The notes beneath the pieces are model-generated. The model was not told the DNA's origin, did not search any database, and saw nothing but the letters and a program-made list of their open reading frames with translations. Positions 31,957 to 39,176 of a stretch of 40,905 nucleotides of DNA are shown here, piece after piece. Origin of the DNA: Fusicatenibacter sp. (GTDB lineage: Bacteria; Bacillota; Clostridia; Lachnospirales; Lachnospiraceae); contig JAGHIA010000028.1 of NCBI GenBank assembly GCA_017887445.1, forward strand, positions 1-40,905, given 5' to 3'. Both the position numbers and the translations under genes were made by a program. Position 1 is the first letter of the stretch; every line of letters starts with the position of its first letter.

Positions 31957-32075
31957 AAGCATAAACTCTCTTATACATGTTGAAGAACTATGACTTAACT
32001 GGTATGAAGTACAATCCTCAGCCTGATTGATTAACAGCAAAGCGCCCTGGAGCCGATCGCCCCAAGGTGCTCTTG

Positions 32076-32975
32076 TCAAATGTTTTCTAACTCTTCGACC
32101 GCCTGGCGCTGGATTGTCGGCGCTACATGGCTGTAAATGTCAAGTGTTATGCGGATGCTGCTGTGGCCGAGTCGCTCTTGCACAATTTTGGGATGGATGC
32201 CCGCCTCAAACAGGATTGTTGCATGGGTGTGGCGCAGGCTATAAAAATTTCTCTGCGGTACCCCAGCTTCTCGGCACATGGCCTTTAACTTGCTCGACAA
32301 ATTCCATGGCACACGATATTCATGCCGCCCGGCCTTCGGAGCAGGAAATACATACTGCGAGCTTTCTCGGGACGGCATGCTGTTGAGATATGATATCAGC
32401 TTACTGTCGATATCAATACGTCGCGTCCCGGAAGGTGTCTTTGTCTCTTTTACCAGGGAGCTTGCTCTTGACAAAGCGCGTTGCACAGATATGTAGCCGA
32501 CATCCAGGTTGATATCAGACCATTTGAGTACAAAAATCTCGCCTGGACGCATCCCGGTACGGAACGCGATCATGATCCCGTCCTTAACCCACTGCGGGCC
32601 GCTGGAATCCAAAAGAGCATATACCTCCTCGACGGTAAAAACATCGATTTCGGCCCGCTTTGGCCGTGGCATAGCGATATCGTTACACGGATTATAATGG
32701 ATATACCCGCATCCGACAGCAAAGTCCAGGCTCATTTTGAGGACTTTGCAATATAACCGAGCCGATGTCCGGACTCCAACTTTACCGCTGATGTGCTTTA
32801 CAAAATCATATGCCATCTCCGGCGTGATCTCCTTTACGCGTACCCCGGAGAAGTATTTTTTGAGTGACGGGATCGCTTTGTAATAGTTATATGCGGTTGA
32901 CTCCTTGATGCGGAGCCGGTGTTTATCATACCATGCGTCAAGCACGGCAGAATATAAAGGATTTTGAGCTTCCAT
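32076..32975 (-). CDS. Tyrosine recombinase (ICE integrase)
   Basis: This 299-residue recombinase has an N-terminal SAM-like core-binding domain (about 5-100) and the catalytic domain with Arg143 (T-G-M-R-P-G-E), Lys179, Arg248 (S-L-R-H-T-H-A), His271 (L-G-H-S-S) and nucleophile Tyr281. The usual His of the H-x-L-R box is replaced by Tyr245 (Y-S-L-R). It lacks a long N-terminal arm-binding domain. An AAGGAGG site supports the start. It lies convergent to the mobilisation operon and would integrate and excise the ICE. Confidence 0.92.
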   Translation of the reverse strand: MEAQNPLYSAVLDAWYDKHRLRIKESTAYNYYKAIPSLKKYFSGVRVKEITPEMAYDFVKHISGKVGVRTSARLYCKVLKMSLDFAVGCGYIHYNPCNDIAMPRPKRAEIDVFTVEEVYALLDSSGPQWVKDGIMIAFRTGMRPGEIFVLKWSDINLDVGYISVQRALSRASSLVKETKTPSGTRRIDIDSKLISYLNSMPSRESSQYVFPAPKAGRHEYRVPWNLSSKLKAMCREAGVPQRNFYSLRHTHATILFEAGIHPKIVQERLGHSSIRITLDIYSHVAPTIQRQAVEELENI

Positions 32976-32994
32976 AGCTACCTCCTTGTTATCG

Positions 32995-33026
32995 AGAGGC
33001 AGTTATGGTATAGTATAACTGCCTCT
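32995..33026. repeat. 12-bp perfect inverted repeat upstream of the integrase
   Basis: AGAGGCAGTTAT pairs with ATAACTGCCTCT around an 8-nt loop. It lies between the integrase start and the next minus-strand gene, so it could be an operator, an integrase-gene attenuator or a weak terminator for the upstream gene. The minus strand reads TATACT inside it, a possible -10 box. Confidence 0.65.
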
Positions 33027-33069
33027 TGTGGGTAGCGGTTGCGTGTGCTTTGGTCGGTTGCGCAGCCGC

Positions 33070-33363
33070 TTATTTGACCTCCCCGAGAACTTTCAGTTTG
33101 ACGATTTCAACGGGACTTCCGCCAATCAGAAGAGGCTTGCAGTTTTCACGGTTTGAGGTTTCACAGACTTCAAATCCGACAGTCCCTCCTTTGCGGAAAT
33201 ACATCTTTGATCCATAGACTGATTCGCAAAGTTCAAATTCGTCCGGGATCTCCACATAGTATGGAGTGGAATAGATATGTTCCCAGCCGTCACGAAATTC
33301 GTCAAGCCTCCATCCCCATCTGTGATCCATGACACTGTGCCATTTGTAAATAATTGCTTTCAT
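33070..33363 (-). CDS. Small hypothetical protein
   Basis: A 97-residue protein with many aromatic and acidic residues, probably a compact beta-rich fold. AAAGGATGC precedes the ATG. It is co-oriented with the integrase. No known family or motif is recognised. Confidence 0.6.
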   Translation of the reverse strand: MKAIIYKWHSVMDHRWGWRLDEFRDGWEHIYSTPYYVEIPDEFELCESVYGSKMYFRKGGTVGFEVCETSNRENCKPLLIGGSPVEIVKLKVLGEVK

Positions 33364-33411
33364 ATTGCATCCTTTCTGCCCTCGTGACCTCCGTGGCGGG
33401 CGGCTGACTTG

Positions 33412-33588
33412 TTATCTGTTGATTGTTGCATATGACATATGATGTGTTACTCTGTCATAGTTTGTCTTGTAGTAACCATATTCGATTTCTGCATCAGATA
33501 CCATGCTGATTTCTGCGATGTCTTTCAGGGCCATTCCCGTTACTTTCTTTACTTCTCTTTTAAGTTCGTTAAGTTCTCTTTTCGTCAT
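33412..33588 (-). CDS. Small helical protein divergent to the XRE gene
   Basis: A 58-residue protein beginning M-T-K-R-E-L-N-E-L-K. The internal ATG at 33588 is chosen over a longer frame because GAGAGGAAG lies just upstream and the longer frame would run through the operator region. It could be an excisionase-like or regulatory peptide, but there is no clear motif. Confidence 0.55.
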   Translation of the reverse strand: MTKRELNELKREVKKVTGMALKDIAEISMVSDAEIEYGYYKTNYDRVTHHMSYATINR

Positions 33589-33638
33589 TTTAACTTCCTC
33601 TCTTTCTATGGGTGTTTGCTGTTCTTTATGTCTATATG

Positions 33639-33764
33639 ATACACGATAATAGATTAAAAGTCTATTATCAAAATACACAAAAATAGACGATATCAAAGGA
33701 CGATTATTTGTATAAATAGTACATAAAAATAGACGTTGACGAAATGAGGAAAATCTATTATCAT
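33639..33764. promoter_or_regulatory. Operator/promoter region of the XRE-type gene
   Basis: GATAATAGA (33645-33653) faces TCTATTATC (33661-33669) as a perfect inverted repeat with 7-bp spacing, and TCTATTATC recurs at 33754-33762. A promoter TTGACG (33736-33741) with TATCAT (33759-33764), 17-bp spacing, is overlapped at its -10 by the last copy. Related half sites (AAATAGACG) lie at 33681 and 33727. Confidence 0.75.
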
Positions 33765-33787
33765 ATATGTAGAAAGGAAGTGATGGT

Positions 33788-34009
33788 ATGGCCAACTACG
33801 GTGAAAATGGATATATTGATTTTTCTAAATTATGGACGCTGATGGAGAAAAAGGAACTGAATAAGCAATGGCTGAAAAACAATGGTATCCACTCTAACAC
33901 AGTCGCGAAATTGACAAAGAATGAAAATGTGACCTGTGAAGTTATATGTAATTTATGCAGATTACTTAACTGTCAGCCTGGGCAGATTATGGAATACAAA
34001 AACAAATGA
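33788..34009 (+). CDS. XRE-family regulator (Cro/C1-like)
   Basis: A 73-residue protein with a compact helix-turn-helix of the YozG/Cro-type: L-W-T-L-M-E-K-K, L-K-N-N-G-I-H-S-N-T-V-A-K-L and I-C-N-L-C-R-L-L-N-C-Q-P-G-Q-I. GAAAGGAAG is the ribosome site. It is bracketed by copies of GATAATAGA on both sides, so it likely represses its own gene, the divergent genes and the next operon. It is a candidate switch between integrated and excised states. Confidence 0.88.
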   Translation: MANYGENGYIDFSKLWTLMEKKELNKQWLKNNGIHSNTVAKLTKNENVTCEVICNLCRLLNCQPGQIMEYKNK

Positions 34010-34016
34010 AATACAT

Positions 34017-34057
34017 GATAATAGACCATTGACAAATACACGATAATAGACTATAAT
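34017..34057 (+). promoter_or_regulatory. Consensus promoter with embedded XRE operators
   Basis: A perfect promoter TTGACA (34029-34034), 17 bp, TATAAT (34052-34057) carries GATAATAGA at 34042-34050 between the boxes and another copy at 34017-34025 just upstream. The sequence ATACACGATAATAGA at 34036-34050 also occurs at 33639-33653. Such a strong promoter under an embedded operator is expected to be tightly repressed. Confidence 0.85.
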
Positions 34058-34119
34058 ATAATTGTCAAGAGGGGAAACCAAATGACAATATCCGGGGCAA
34101 GCGGAGAAAGGAGGACGAC

Positions 34120-34269
34120 ATGAATAGCATGAACATGAGCGAAGCTGCAAGGCTGATCATTGGACTCCGGGCAGCCGGATGGGACGAAAAGGAAATCAAC
34201 GATTTCATCCTTTTTATCGAGACTGGAGAGGAGCAGTACAAGCCGAAAACAAAGGAAAAGGCTGACTAA
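34120..34269 (+). CDS. Small protein, first gene after the repressed promoter
   Basis: A 49-residue protein (M-N-S-M-N-M-S-E-A-A...) with an excellent AAGGAGG site. It is predicted to be helical, with W-D-E-K-E-I-N-D-F-I. Size and position would fit an excisionase or recombination directionality factor, but no motif proves it. Confidence 0.55.
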   Translation: MNSMNMSEAARLIIGLRAAGWDEKEINDFILFIETGEEQYKPKTKEKAD

Positions 34270-34367
34270 ACAGCCAGCCAGAGAAACCAAGGGAGGGCGG
34301 AACTTGCCGCCGCTCCCCCGCAACAAAAGAATAGCATAAGAATTATAATAAATCAAGGAGATTAAAA

Positions 34368-34616
34368 ATGACAGCCGAAACATTGAAATACGCAGAAGAA
34401 AAAGGATTCAGACTCATAACGAAAATCAGCAGCGTAAACGGACGCATGACGCACCTTGTAAAAGAGAATGTCGAAATTTTTGTCGAGTCATGGAATCAAG
34501 CAGATCACTGGCATCACGCAAGCGACAGAAGTATTATAGAAGACATTGACGATTTTGAGAACTTAAAGCGTCAGCAAGAGGAACAAGCCGAATATGTAAA
34601 ACAATTATTTGCGTAA
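34368..34616 (+). CDS. Small hypothetical protein
   Basis: An 82-residue soluble protein with an AAGGAG site. The C-terminal half is acidic and helical (I-I-E-D-I-D-D-F-E). It lies in the same repressed operon. Family not recognised. Confidence 0.55.
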   Translation: MTAETLKYAEEKGFRLITKISSVNGRMTHLVKENVEIFVESWNQADHWHHASDRSIIEDIDDFENLKRQQEEQAEYVKQLFA

Positions 34617-34634
34617 GCGAAAGGAGAAGGGAAC

Positions 34635-34895
34635 ATGACAGAAACACAGATGCAGTGCAAAGAATGCGGGGAACGGCTCGCAAGAACACAGATTGCAAGA
34701 CCGCATTTAAAAAAAATGAGCCGGATCCTCGACCAGTTCGGGAAAGTATCATATCGCGACACTCTGGACAATGTCATCTTGATCTGCCTGCAAGCGGAAG
34801 TTGATGCGCAGTGCCTGATCAATGCGATGGGAGACAGTGAAGAAGAACAGAAGAAGAGCCTGCAATATTTCTTTGCAGGCTACAACTCGAAGTAG
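34635..34895 (+). CDS. Small protein with one CxxC motif
   Basis: An 86-residue protein with C-K-E-C at residues 8-11, possibly a half zinc knuckle, then a helical domain. AAAGGAGAAGGG precedes the ATG. It is the last gene before the terminators and the candidate attachment region. Confidence 0.55.
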   Translation: MTETQMQCKECGERLARTQIARPHLKKMSRILDQFGKVSYRDTLDNVILICLQAEVDAQCLINAMGDSEEEQKKSLQYFFAGYNSK

Positions 34896-34988
34896 CGCAC
34901 ATATTAATATACACTAACTTTACATTCCACTATGAATCTACTTATGCGCTACACATTTATTATATCGTAACAATGATTTTATTACAAT

Positions 34989-35029
34989 AAAAAATGACGT
35001 CTCGGCAAATAGTTGAGACGTCATTTTTT
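34989..35029. terminator. Bidirectional terminator
   Basis: A perfect 15-bp stem AAAAAATGACGTCTC with GAGACGTCATTTTTT around an 11-nt loop, with A-runs and T-runs on the outer sides. It ends the ICE small-gene operon and could block readthrough in both directions. Confidence 0.88.
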
Positions 35030-35048
35030 GAGCCATGGTTATAAAAAG

Positions 35049-35074
35049 CAGAGAGCCGTTCTCACGGCTCTCTG
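35049..35074. terminator. Second hairpin near the ICE right end
   Basis: An 11-bp stem CAGAGAGCCGT with ACGGCTCTCTG around a TCTC loop, 20 bp past the first terminator. It is not followed by a U-tract. Confidence 0.55.
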
Positions 35075-35142
35075 TGAAATCAATATTGTATCATCTCTAA
35101 ACGTTGTATTGCGATGCATTGTTAAGTGGTATATTTGCTGCG

Positions 35143-35164
35143 TTAGTAACAAATTAGTAACAAA
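35143..35164. repeat. Tandem 11-bp repeats, candidate integrase arm sites
   Basis: TTAGTAACAAA occurs twice in tandem (35143-35153 and 35154-35164). Short direct repeats of this kind are common at the ends of elements that use a tyrosine integrase. The attachment core probably lies within the next ~150 bp, before the chromosomal-looking gene, but its other copy is outside the window. Confidence 0.5.
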
Positions 35165-35282
35165 AAGTGCCAGAAAACCGCATAAATAAAGGAAAGCGGC
35201 TTAAAAATTAGCTAAAACCATGTCTCCAACAAAAGAATTCACAGGCTCAGATGGAGGAATCAATGAATAGCCGCTTCGTAAT

Positions 35283-35313
35283 CCGTAACAGTTCAGCCAG
35301 CGGAACTGTTGCC
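35283..35313. repeat. Dispersed intergenic palindrome B, copy 1
   Basis: AACAGTTC (35287-35294) and GAACTGTT (35303-35310) form a perfect inverted repeat. Flanks and loop match a second copy at 37671-37701. Confidence 0.65.
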
Positions 35314-35429
35314 GTAATCCTTTGTATTCTCCGGCTTATCATTGATTTATGAGAGAAAATATTCTATATTTATTGCATAGGAACCATACCATGGCTGGTG
35401 GGATTTGGAAATTGTCTGGGGGAAAAAGC

Positions 35430-36920
35430 ATGTCAGAATCGGTGAAATGGTGGGCGGACTGCTCATTCATCCGGCGGCTTATGCCGGAATATGACAAAAT
35501 ATCTCTTTCGGAACTTCGATTGAGGCTGGCAGATCTGGCCGCTGCCGGTTACGGCGCCATTGAGATTACAGCGCCTTACGCCAGTTCTGGCTTTTATCCC
35601 TGGTGGGGCCTTCGACCCTACGATTATTTTCAGATAAACCCACATTTGCGAGGTTCTCTTCAAGAACTGGATGAATTTATTGCGGATTGCCACTTGCATG
35701 GCCTTCGCGTTCTGTTTTTCATTAATCTTGGTTACGGCGATGTGCAGTCGCCACTCTGGAAAAAGGCTTGTCAGGATAAAAGACGGGGGATGGACACGCC
35801 CGAAAGCCGCTATTTTTTATGGAAAGATTCCTTAAAAGATGATTTAAAAGATGATTTAAAAGATCCTTTAAAAGCTTCTTCAAAAGATCCCTTAAAAGCT
35901 CCTTCAAAAGATCTCTTAAAAGCTCCTTCAGAGGATCCCTTAAAAGCCCCTTTAAAAGCTTCCTTTGGATCGGAACCTGTCAGTGAAAATAGCAGCTTTT
36001 TTCAGGAAGGCCGCTGGACATGGAGCCAGGAGGCAGAAAGCTGGTACTGGTGCTTCTGGGAAGGGGCTGGACTTAGCGAACCCCAATATAACTGGCAGGA
36101 ACCTGCCTTTCAGGCCTATGTGTCCCAGATTGTTCGCTTTTGGATGGAACGGGAACCGGATGGTCTCATTATTGACGCGGTGAATAAATATACCAACTGC
36201 CACTGGAATGTGATGAAAAGCTGCATCACCGATATTGTCCATCAACGTCAAGGCGCTATCTGTATTCCGGAGGGAGCAGGCGGTTTCGGTGATGATGCCT
36301 TAGATTTTGTGTCTAAGGGCGGGTTTGACGTGGTTGAGGACCAGTCCTTTGAAAGCGATCTTTCCTGGAACGGCAGCGTTGTCATGGACGTGATCATGGG
36401 AAAGCCAGCCTGGGAAATAGAGAAAAGACTGGCATGTCATGACCGGTCTCTTGAAAAAGGCGCCGGCCTCTGGTCTTACCCGGGATTCGGTTCCGGGTGG
36501 ACACCGGCACGCCGTCTGCTCAGTTTGGCTGTTTTAATGGGAACCGGTCATATGACAGAAATCCTCAGTGAATATTTGATTGATTTTTCCAGAGAAGAGA
36601 AGCAGCAATTAAAAAATCTGTTGTCCATCGGAAAGCATCCGGCATTGACGCAGACAGCCAGAAGAATGGTATTGGAGAATTCCGACCCGGAGCATTTTTA
36701 TACGATTGCCAAAAGACAAAATGGTATGTCACTACTCTGCCTTTACAATTTTACGGAAAACCCGGCAGACATAACCGTAAAAGTCTCTGCGCCCTCCACT
36801 GGGAACGGGGAGATTTACCGCGATCTGATTACAGAAGAAATAAAAGAAACCAATCCGGCCACGGGACAACTCATACTGCATATGTCTCCCCTTGGATGGC
36901 GTTTTCTGGAAAAATATTAA
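35430..36920 (+). CDS. Atypical GH13 (alpha-amylase-like) enzyme with internal repeat
   Basis: This 496-residue protein has an alpha-amylase-like barrel: W-W-A-D at the start, A-G-Y-G-A-I-E-I-T-A-P, Y-D-Y-F-Q-I-N-P, then D-G-L-I-I-D-A-V (region II-like) and I-P-E-G (region III-like), and a beta-sandwich end. The usual D-x-x-x-N-H of region I reads I-N-L-G-Y-G, so it may act on an unusual sugar or be inactive. Residues 135-178 are a low-complexity insert of 4-residue repeats (L-K-D-P type). ATG 35430 is chosen because GGGGGA lies upstream and conserved sequence starts there; 35349 is an in-frame alternative. It probably belongs to the host chromosome. Confidence 0.72.
   Translation: MSESVKWWADCSFIRRLMPEYDKISLSELRLRLADLAAAGYGAIEITAPYASSGFYPWWGLRPYDYFQINPHLRGSLQELDEFIADCHLHGLRVLFFINLGYGDVQSPLWKKACQDKRRGMDTPESRYFLWKDSLKDDLKDDLKDPLKASSKDPLKAPSKDLLKAPSEDPLKAPLKASFGSEPVSENSSFFQEGRWTWSQEAESWYWCFWEGAGLSEPQYNWQEPAFQAYVSQIVRFWMEREPDGLIIDAVNKYTNCHWNVMKSCITDIVHQRQGAICIPEGAGGFGDDALDFVSKGGFDVVEDQSFESDLSWNGSVVMDVIMGKPAWEIEKRLACHDRSLEKGAGLWSYPGFGSGWTPARRLLSLAVLMGTGHMTEILSEYLIDFSREEKQQLKNLLSIGKHPALTQTARRMVLENSDPEHFYTIAKRQNGMSLLCLYNFTENPADITVKVSAPSTGNGEIYRDLITEEIKETNPATGQLILHMSPLGWRFLEKY
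35832..35963 (+). repeat. 12-bp coding minisatellite, 11 units
   Basis: Units of 12 bp such as TTAAAAGATGAT, TTAAAAGCTCCT and TCAAAAGATCCC run head to tail, 11 in all, encoding L-K-D-D, L-K-A-P or S-K-D-P steps. Copy-number change would keep the reading frame. Confidence 0.9.
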
Positions 36921-37055
36921 TGGCCTATCCGGTCATAGACCGATTCGCTATCATGGTTCAGCAAGGCGGAACAGTTGCGATTCGCCCCCATGCCTGGTTT
37001 TGATGGGGCAAAATAAGTACAAAATAATAGAAAAAGTCCGGAAGGCGTGACAGAA

Positions 37056-37084
37056 TTGTCCCTTTCGATGGAATGTGGTATAGT
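37056..37084 (+). promoter_or_regulatory. Predicted promoter of the HIT gene
   Basis: TTGTCC (37056-37061) and TATAGT (37079-37084) with 17-bp spacing lie 52 bp before the HIT gene start codon. Confidence 0.6.
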
Positions 37085-37135
37085 ATACAAAGAAGAAGGC
37101 GCGCAGAGAGCGCCTGAAATAAGGAGGATAAAAAT

Positions 37136-37552
37136 ATGGACTGTATTTTCTGCAAACTTGCCAACGGAGAAATCCCAACAGCAACCCTGTATGAGGATGA
37201 TGATTTTCGGGTGATTCTCGACCAGGGACCCGCTGCGAAGGGACATGCACTGATCCTGCCCAAAAAGCATTATGCGAATCTTTATGAACTGCCGGAAGAA
37301 GTGGCGGCGCGGGTGATGGTTCTGGCAAAGCGGATGGCTGGAGTAATGACTGAGGCGTTGGAGTGTGATGGCTTCAACCTGGTTCAGAACAATGGCGAGG
37401 CGGCGGGACAAACCGTTTTTCATTTTCATATGCACCTGATTCCCCGTTATCAGAATGATCAGGCAGGAATTTCATGGAAGCCGGGCACGTTGGAGGACAA
37501 TGTAAAGGAAGAAATTATTCAGGCCGTGAAGGCAAAGTTGGAGCAGGATTGA
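37136..37552 (+). CDS. HIT-family nucleotide hydrolase
   Basis: This 138-residue protein has the histidine triad H-F-H-M-H (His96, 98, 100) followed by L-I-P-R, and an N-terminal C-I-F-C (Cys3, Cys6) zinc-site pair. Enzymes of this family hydrolyse nucleotide conjugates such as AMP-amidates. The start follows AAGGAGG. Length and layout are standard. It has its own promoter and looks chromosomal. Confidence 0.95.
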   Translation: MDCIFCKLANGEIPTATLYEDDDFRVILDQGPAAKGHALILPKKHYANLYELPEEVAARVMVLAKRMAGVMTEALECDGFNLVQNNGEAAGQTVFHFHMHLIPRYQNDQAGISWKPGTLEDNVKEEIIQAVKAKLEQD

Positions 37553-37591
37553 AACTTCATCTGTAATAGTGAGATGCAGCTGAATGGTTAT

Positions 37592-37633
37592 GGCATCCGG
37601 CCAGCGAAGATTGCTTCGCGATGGCCGGATGCC
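37592..37633. terminator. Long hairpin between HIT gene and murG
   Basis: GGCATCCGGCCA (37592-37603) pairs with TGGCCGGATGCC (37622-37633), with an inner stem GCGAAG/CTTCGC (37604-37609 and 37614-37619). It lies between convergent genes. There is no U-tract, so it may terminate with help or be a dispersed repeat. Confidence 0.55.
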
Positions 37634-37670
37634 TGTAAATTGTGATGCATGTCTTGCGGAAATCTGGATA

Positions 37671-37701
37671 CCGTAACAGTTGAGCTGGCTGAACTGTTAT
37701 C
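37671..37701. repeat. Dispersed intergenic palindrome B, copy 2
   Basis: CCGTAACAGTTGAGC and GCTGAACTGTT form an imperfect hairpin. Most of 31 positions match copy 1 at 35283-35313. Confidence 0.65.
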
Positions 37702-37756
37702 AGTTGTTTTGCCTGTTGTGTCCTGGAATTTTTATCCGGGAATTTTCTGCGAAGAC

Positions 37757-38821
37757 TTATTTCTGACACTCCTGGATCAACGAGATGATCTTTGCGATGG
37801 AATCCGTGTGGCTGCTCTGCGACATGGCGTCGATATAATTCTGGCGGTTCTGGTAAAGCTCGCGCACGGTTTCAAGGAATTTCTCAGGGGTCAGTTCCTC
37901 CTCTTCGAGAACAATGCTGTAACCCTGTTTTTCAAAGGAACGGGCGTTCAGAATCTGATCGCCCCGGCTGGCGTTGGCCGACAGAGGGATCAGGAGGTTC
38001 GGCTTGGCAAGGGCGCTGATCTCGCAGATGGCGTTGGCGCCGGCTCTGGAGATGACAAGATCGGCCAGGGCAAACAGATCCGGCAGCTCTTTCTTGATGT
38101 ATTCAAACTGCACATAGCCTTCGGTGCCTTCCAGCGACGGGTCCAGCTTGTCTTTGCCGCAGAGGTGGATCACCTGGAACTCTTTCAGAAGTTCCGGAAG
38201 AATGCCCCGCACCGCATTGTTGACGGCCACGGAGCCAAGGCTTCCGCCGATGACGAGAATGACAGGTTTGCCGGAGGTGAAATTGCAGAACTTCAGCGCC
38301 TGCAGTTTATTTCCGGACAACAGTTCCTGGCGGATGGGGGTTCCTGTGAGAACCGCTTTGTCCGCCGGAAGACAGTCGACAGTCTCGGGGAAATTGCAGC
38401 AGACCTTTGACGCGGCAGGAATGCAAAGCTTGTTTGCAAGTCCGGGCGTCATGTCGGATTCGTGGATGATCGCGGGGATTTTTCTCCGCTTTGCGGCGAT
38501 CACCACGGGAACGCTGACGAACCCGCCCTTGGAGAAAACAATATCCGGGTTCAGCTGTTTCAGCAGTTTGCTGGCCTCCGAGAAGCCTTTCAGCACGCGG
38601 AACGGGTCGGTGAAGTTTTTCGGGTCAAAATAACGGCGCAGCTTGCCGGAGGAAATGCCGTAATAGGGTATTTTTAAGTCCTCGATGAGTTTCTTTTCGA
38701 TTCCGTCGTAGGAGCCGATGTAGGAAATCTGATATCCCAGCTCCTGCAGCCGCGGGATCAGAGCTATATTGGGGGTAACATGGCCGGCAGTGCCGCCGCC
38801 AGTAAGTACAATATGTTTCAT
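37757..38821 (-). CDS. murG: MurG, lipid II-forming GlcNAc transferase
   Basis: This 354-residue enzyme adds GlcNAc to lipid I on the inner face of the membrane, giving lipid II for peptidoglycan. The N-terminus has G-G-G-T-A-G-H (8-14); further family motifs are G-G-F-V-S-V-P, H-E-S-D, G-G-S-L-G-S and S-R-A-G-A-N. It stands alone here rather than in a division gene cluster. It appears more GC-rich than the ICE genes. On the minus strand, convergent with the HIT gene. Confidence 0.97.
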   Translation of the reverse strand: MKHIVLTGGGTAGHVTPNIALIPRLQELGYQISYIGSYDGIEKKLIEDLKIPYYGISSGKLRRYFDPKNFTDPFRVLKGFSEASKLLKQLNPDIVFSKGGFVSVPVVIAAKRRKIPAIIHESDMTPGLANKLCIPAASKVCCNFPETVDCLPADKAVLTGTPIRQELLSGNKLQALKFCNFTSGKPVILVIGGSLGSVAVNNAVRGILPELLKEFQVIHLCGKDKLDPSLEGTEGYVQFEYIKKELPDLFALADLVISRAGANAICEISALAKPNLLIPLSANASRGDQILNARSFEKQGYSIVLEEEELTPEKFLETVRELYQNRQNYIDAMSQSSHTDSIAKIISLIQECQK

Positions 38822-38922
38822 GGAAAATCCCTCCCTGTGGTTTGGTCATAGATTTATTATCTCCTGCTGTCAGAGAATTGTCAAGCCGTTGGGAAGGTTT
38901 AAGCGATGAAAGAGTAGCCATG

Positions 38923-39066
38923 GTTACTGTTTACGGGTCAGCCGCAAACACTTGCTGTTTGCGGCGTGAGAACATGATTCAGGTGTGAGCGGGGATCCTT
39001 TTGCGGAGCAAAACTTTAAATGAGCCCGCGAATGTTACTGTTTGCGAGGCACGAGTGAACAGTAAC
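38923..39066. mobile_element. 144-bp MITE-like element with 8-bp target duplication
   Basis: The element starts GTTACTGTT (38923-38931) and ends AACAGTAAC (39058-39066), perfect 9-bp terminal inverted repeats. TAGCCATG flanks it on both sides (38915-38922 and 39067-39074). Inside are two more hairpins: GCCGCAAACA with TGTTTGCGGC (38941-38965) and TTTTGC with GCAAAA (38999-39013). It is non-coding and lies between divergent genes. Confidence 0.75.
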
Positions 39067-39176
39067 TAGCCATGGGGAAACAACGGATGTTTCGCTCTCG
39101 GAGCTGATTAGGGCTGCTGCCCGGGGGAATAATCTGAGTGACAGAGAAATCCCGGCGGCAGCCAGATAAGGATGAA

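Noticed and set aside
34896-35348. tRNA gene as ICE target
   Set aside because: No cloverleaf-like sequence or T-loop consensus was found; only terminators, tandem repeats and a palindrome are seen.
37649-38410. Plus-strand frame of 253 codons opposite murG
   Set aside because: murG on the minus strand is unambiguous; the plus frame is its shadow.
39059-39169. Frame remnant S-E-L-I-R-A-A-A-R in front of the DUF4367-like gene
   Set aside because: It looks protein-like but has no start codon, and removing the MITE does not restore one, so it is left as an unproven relic.
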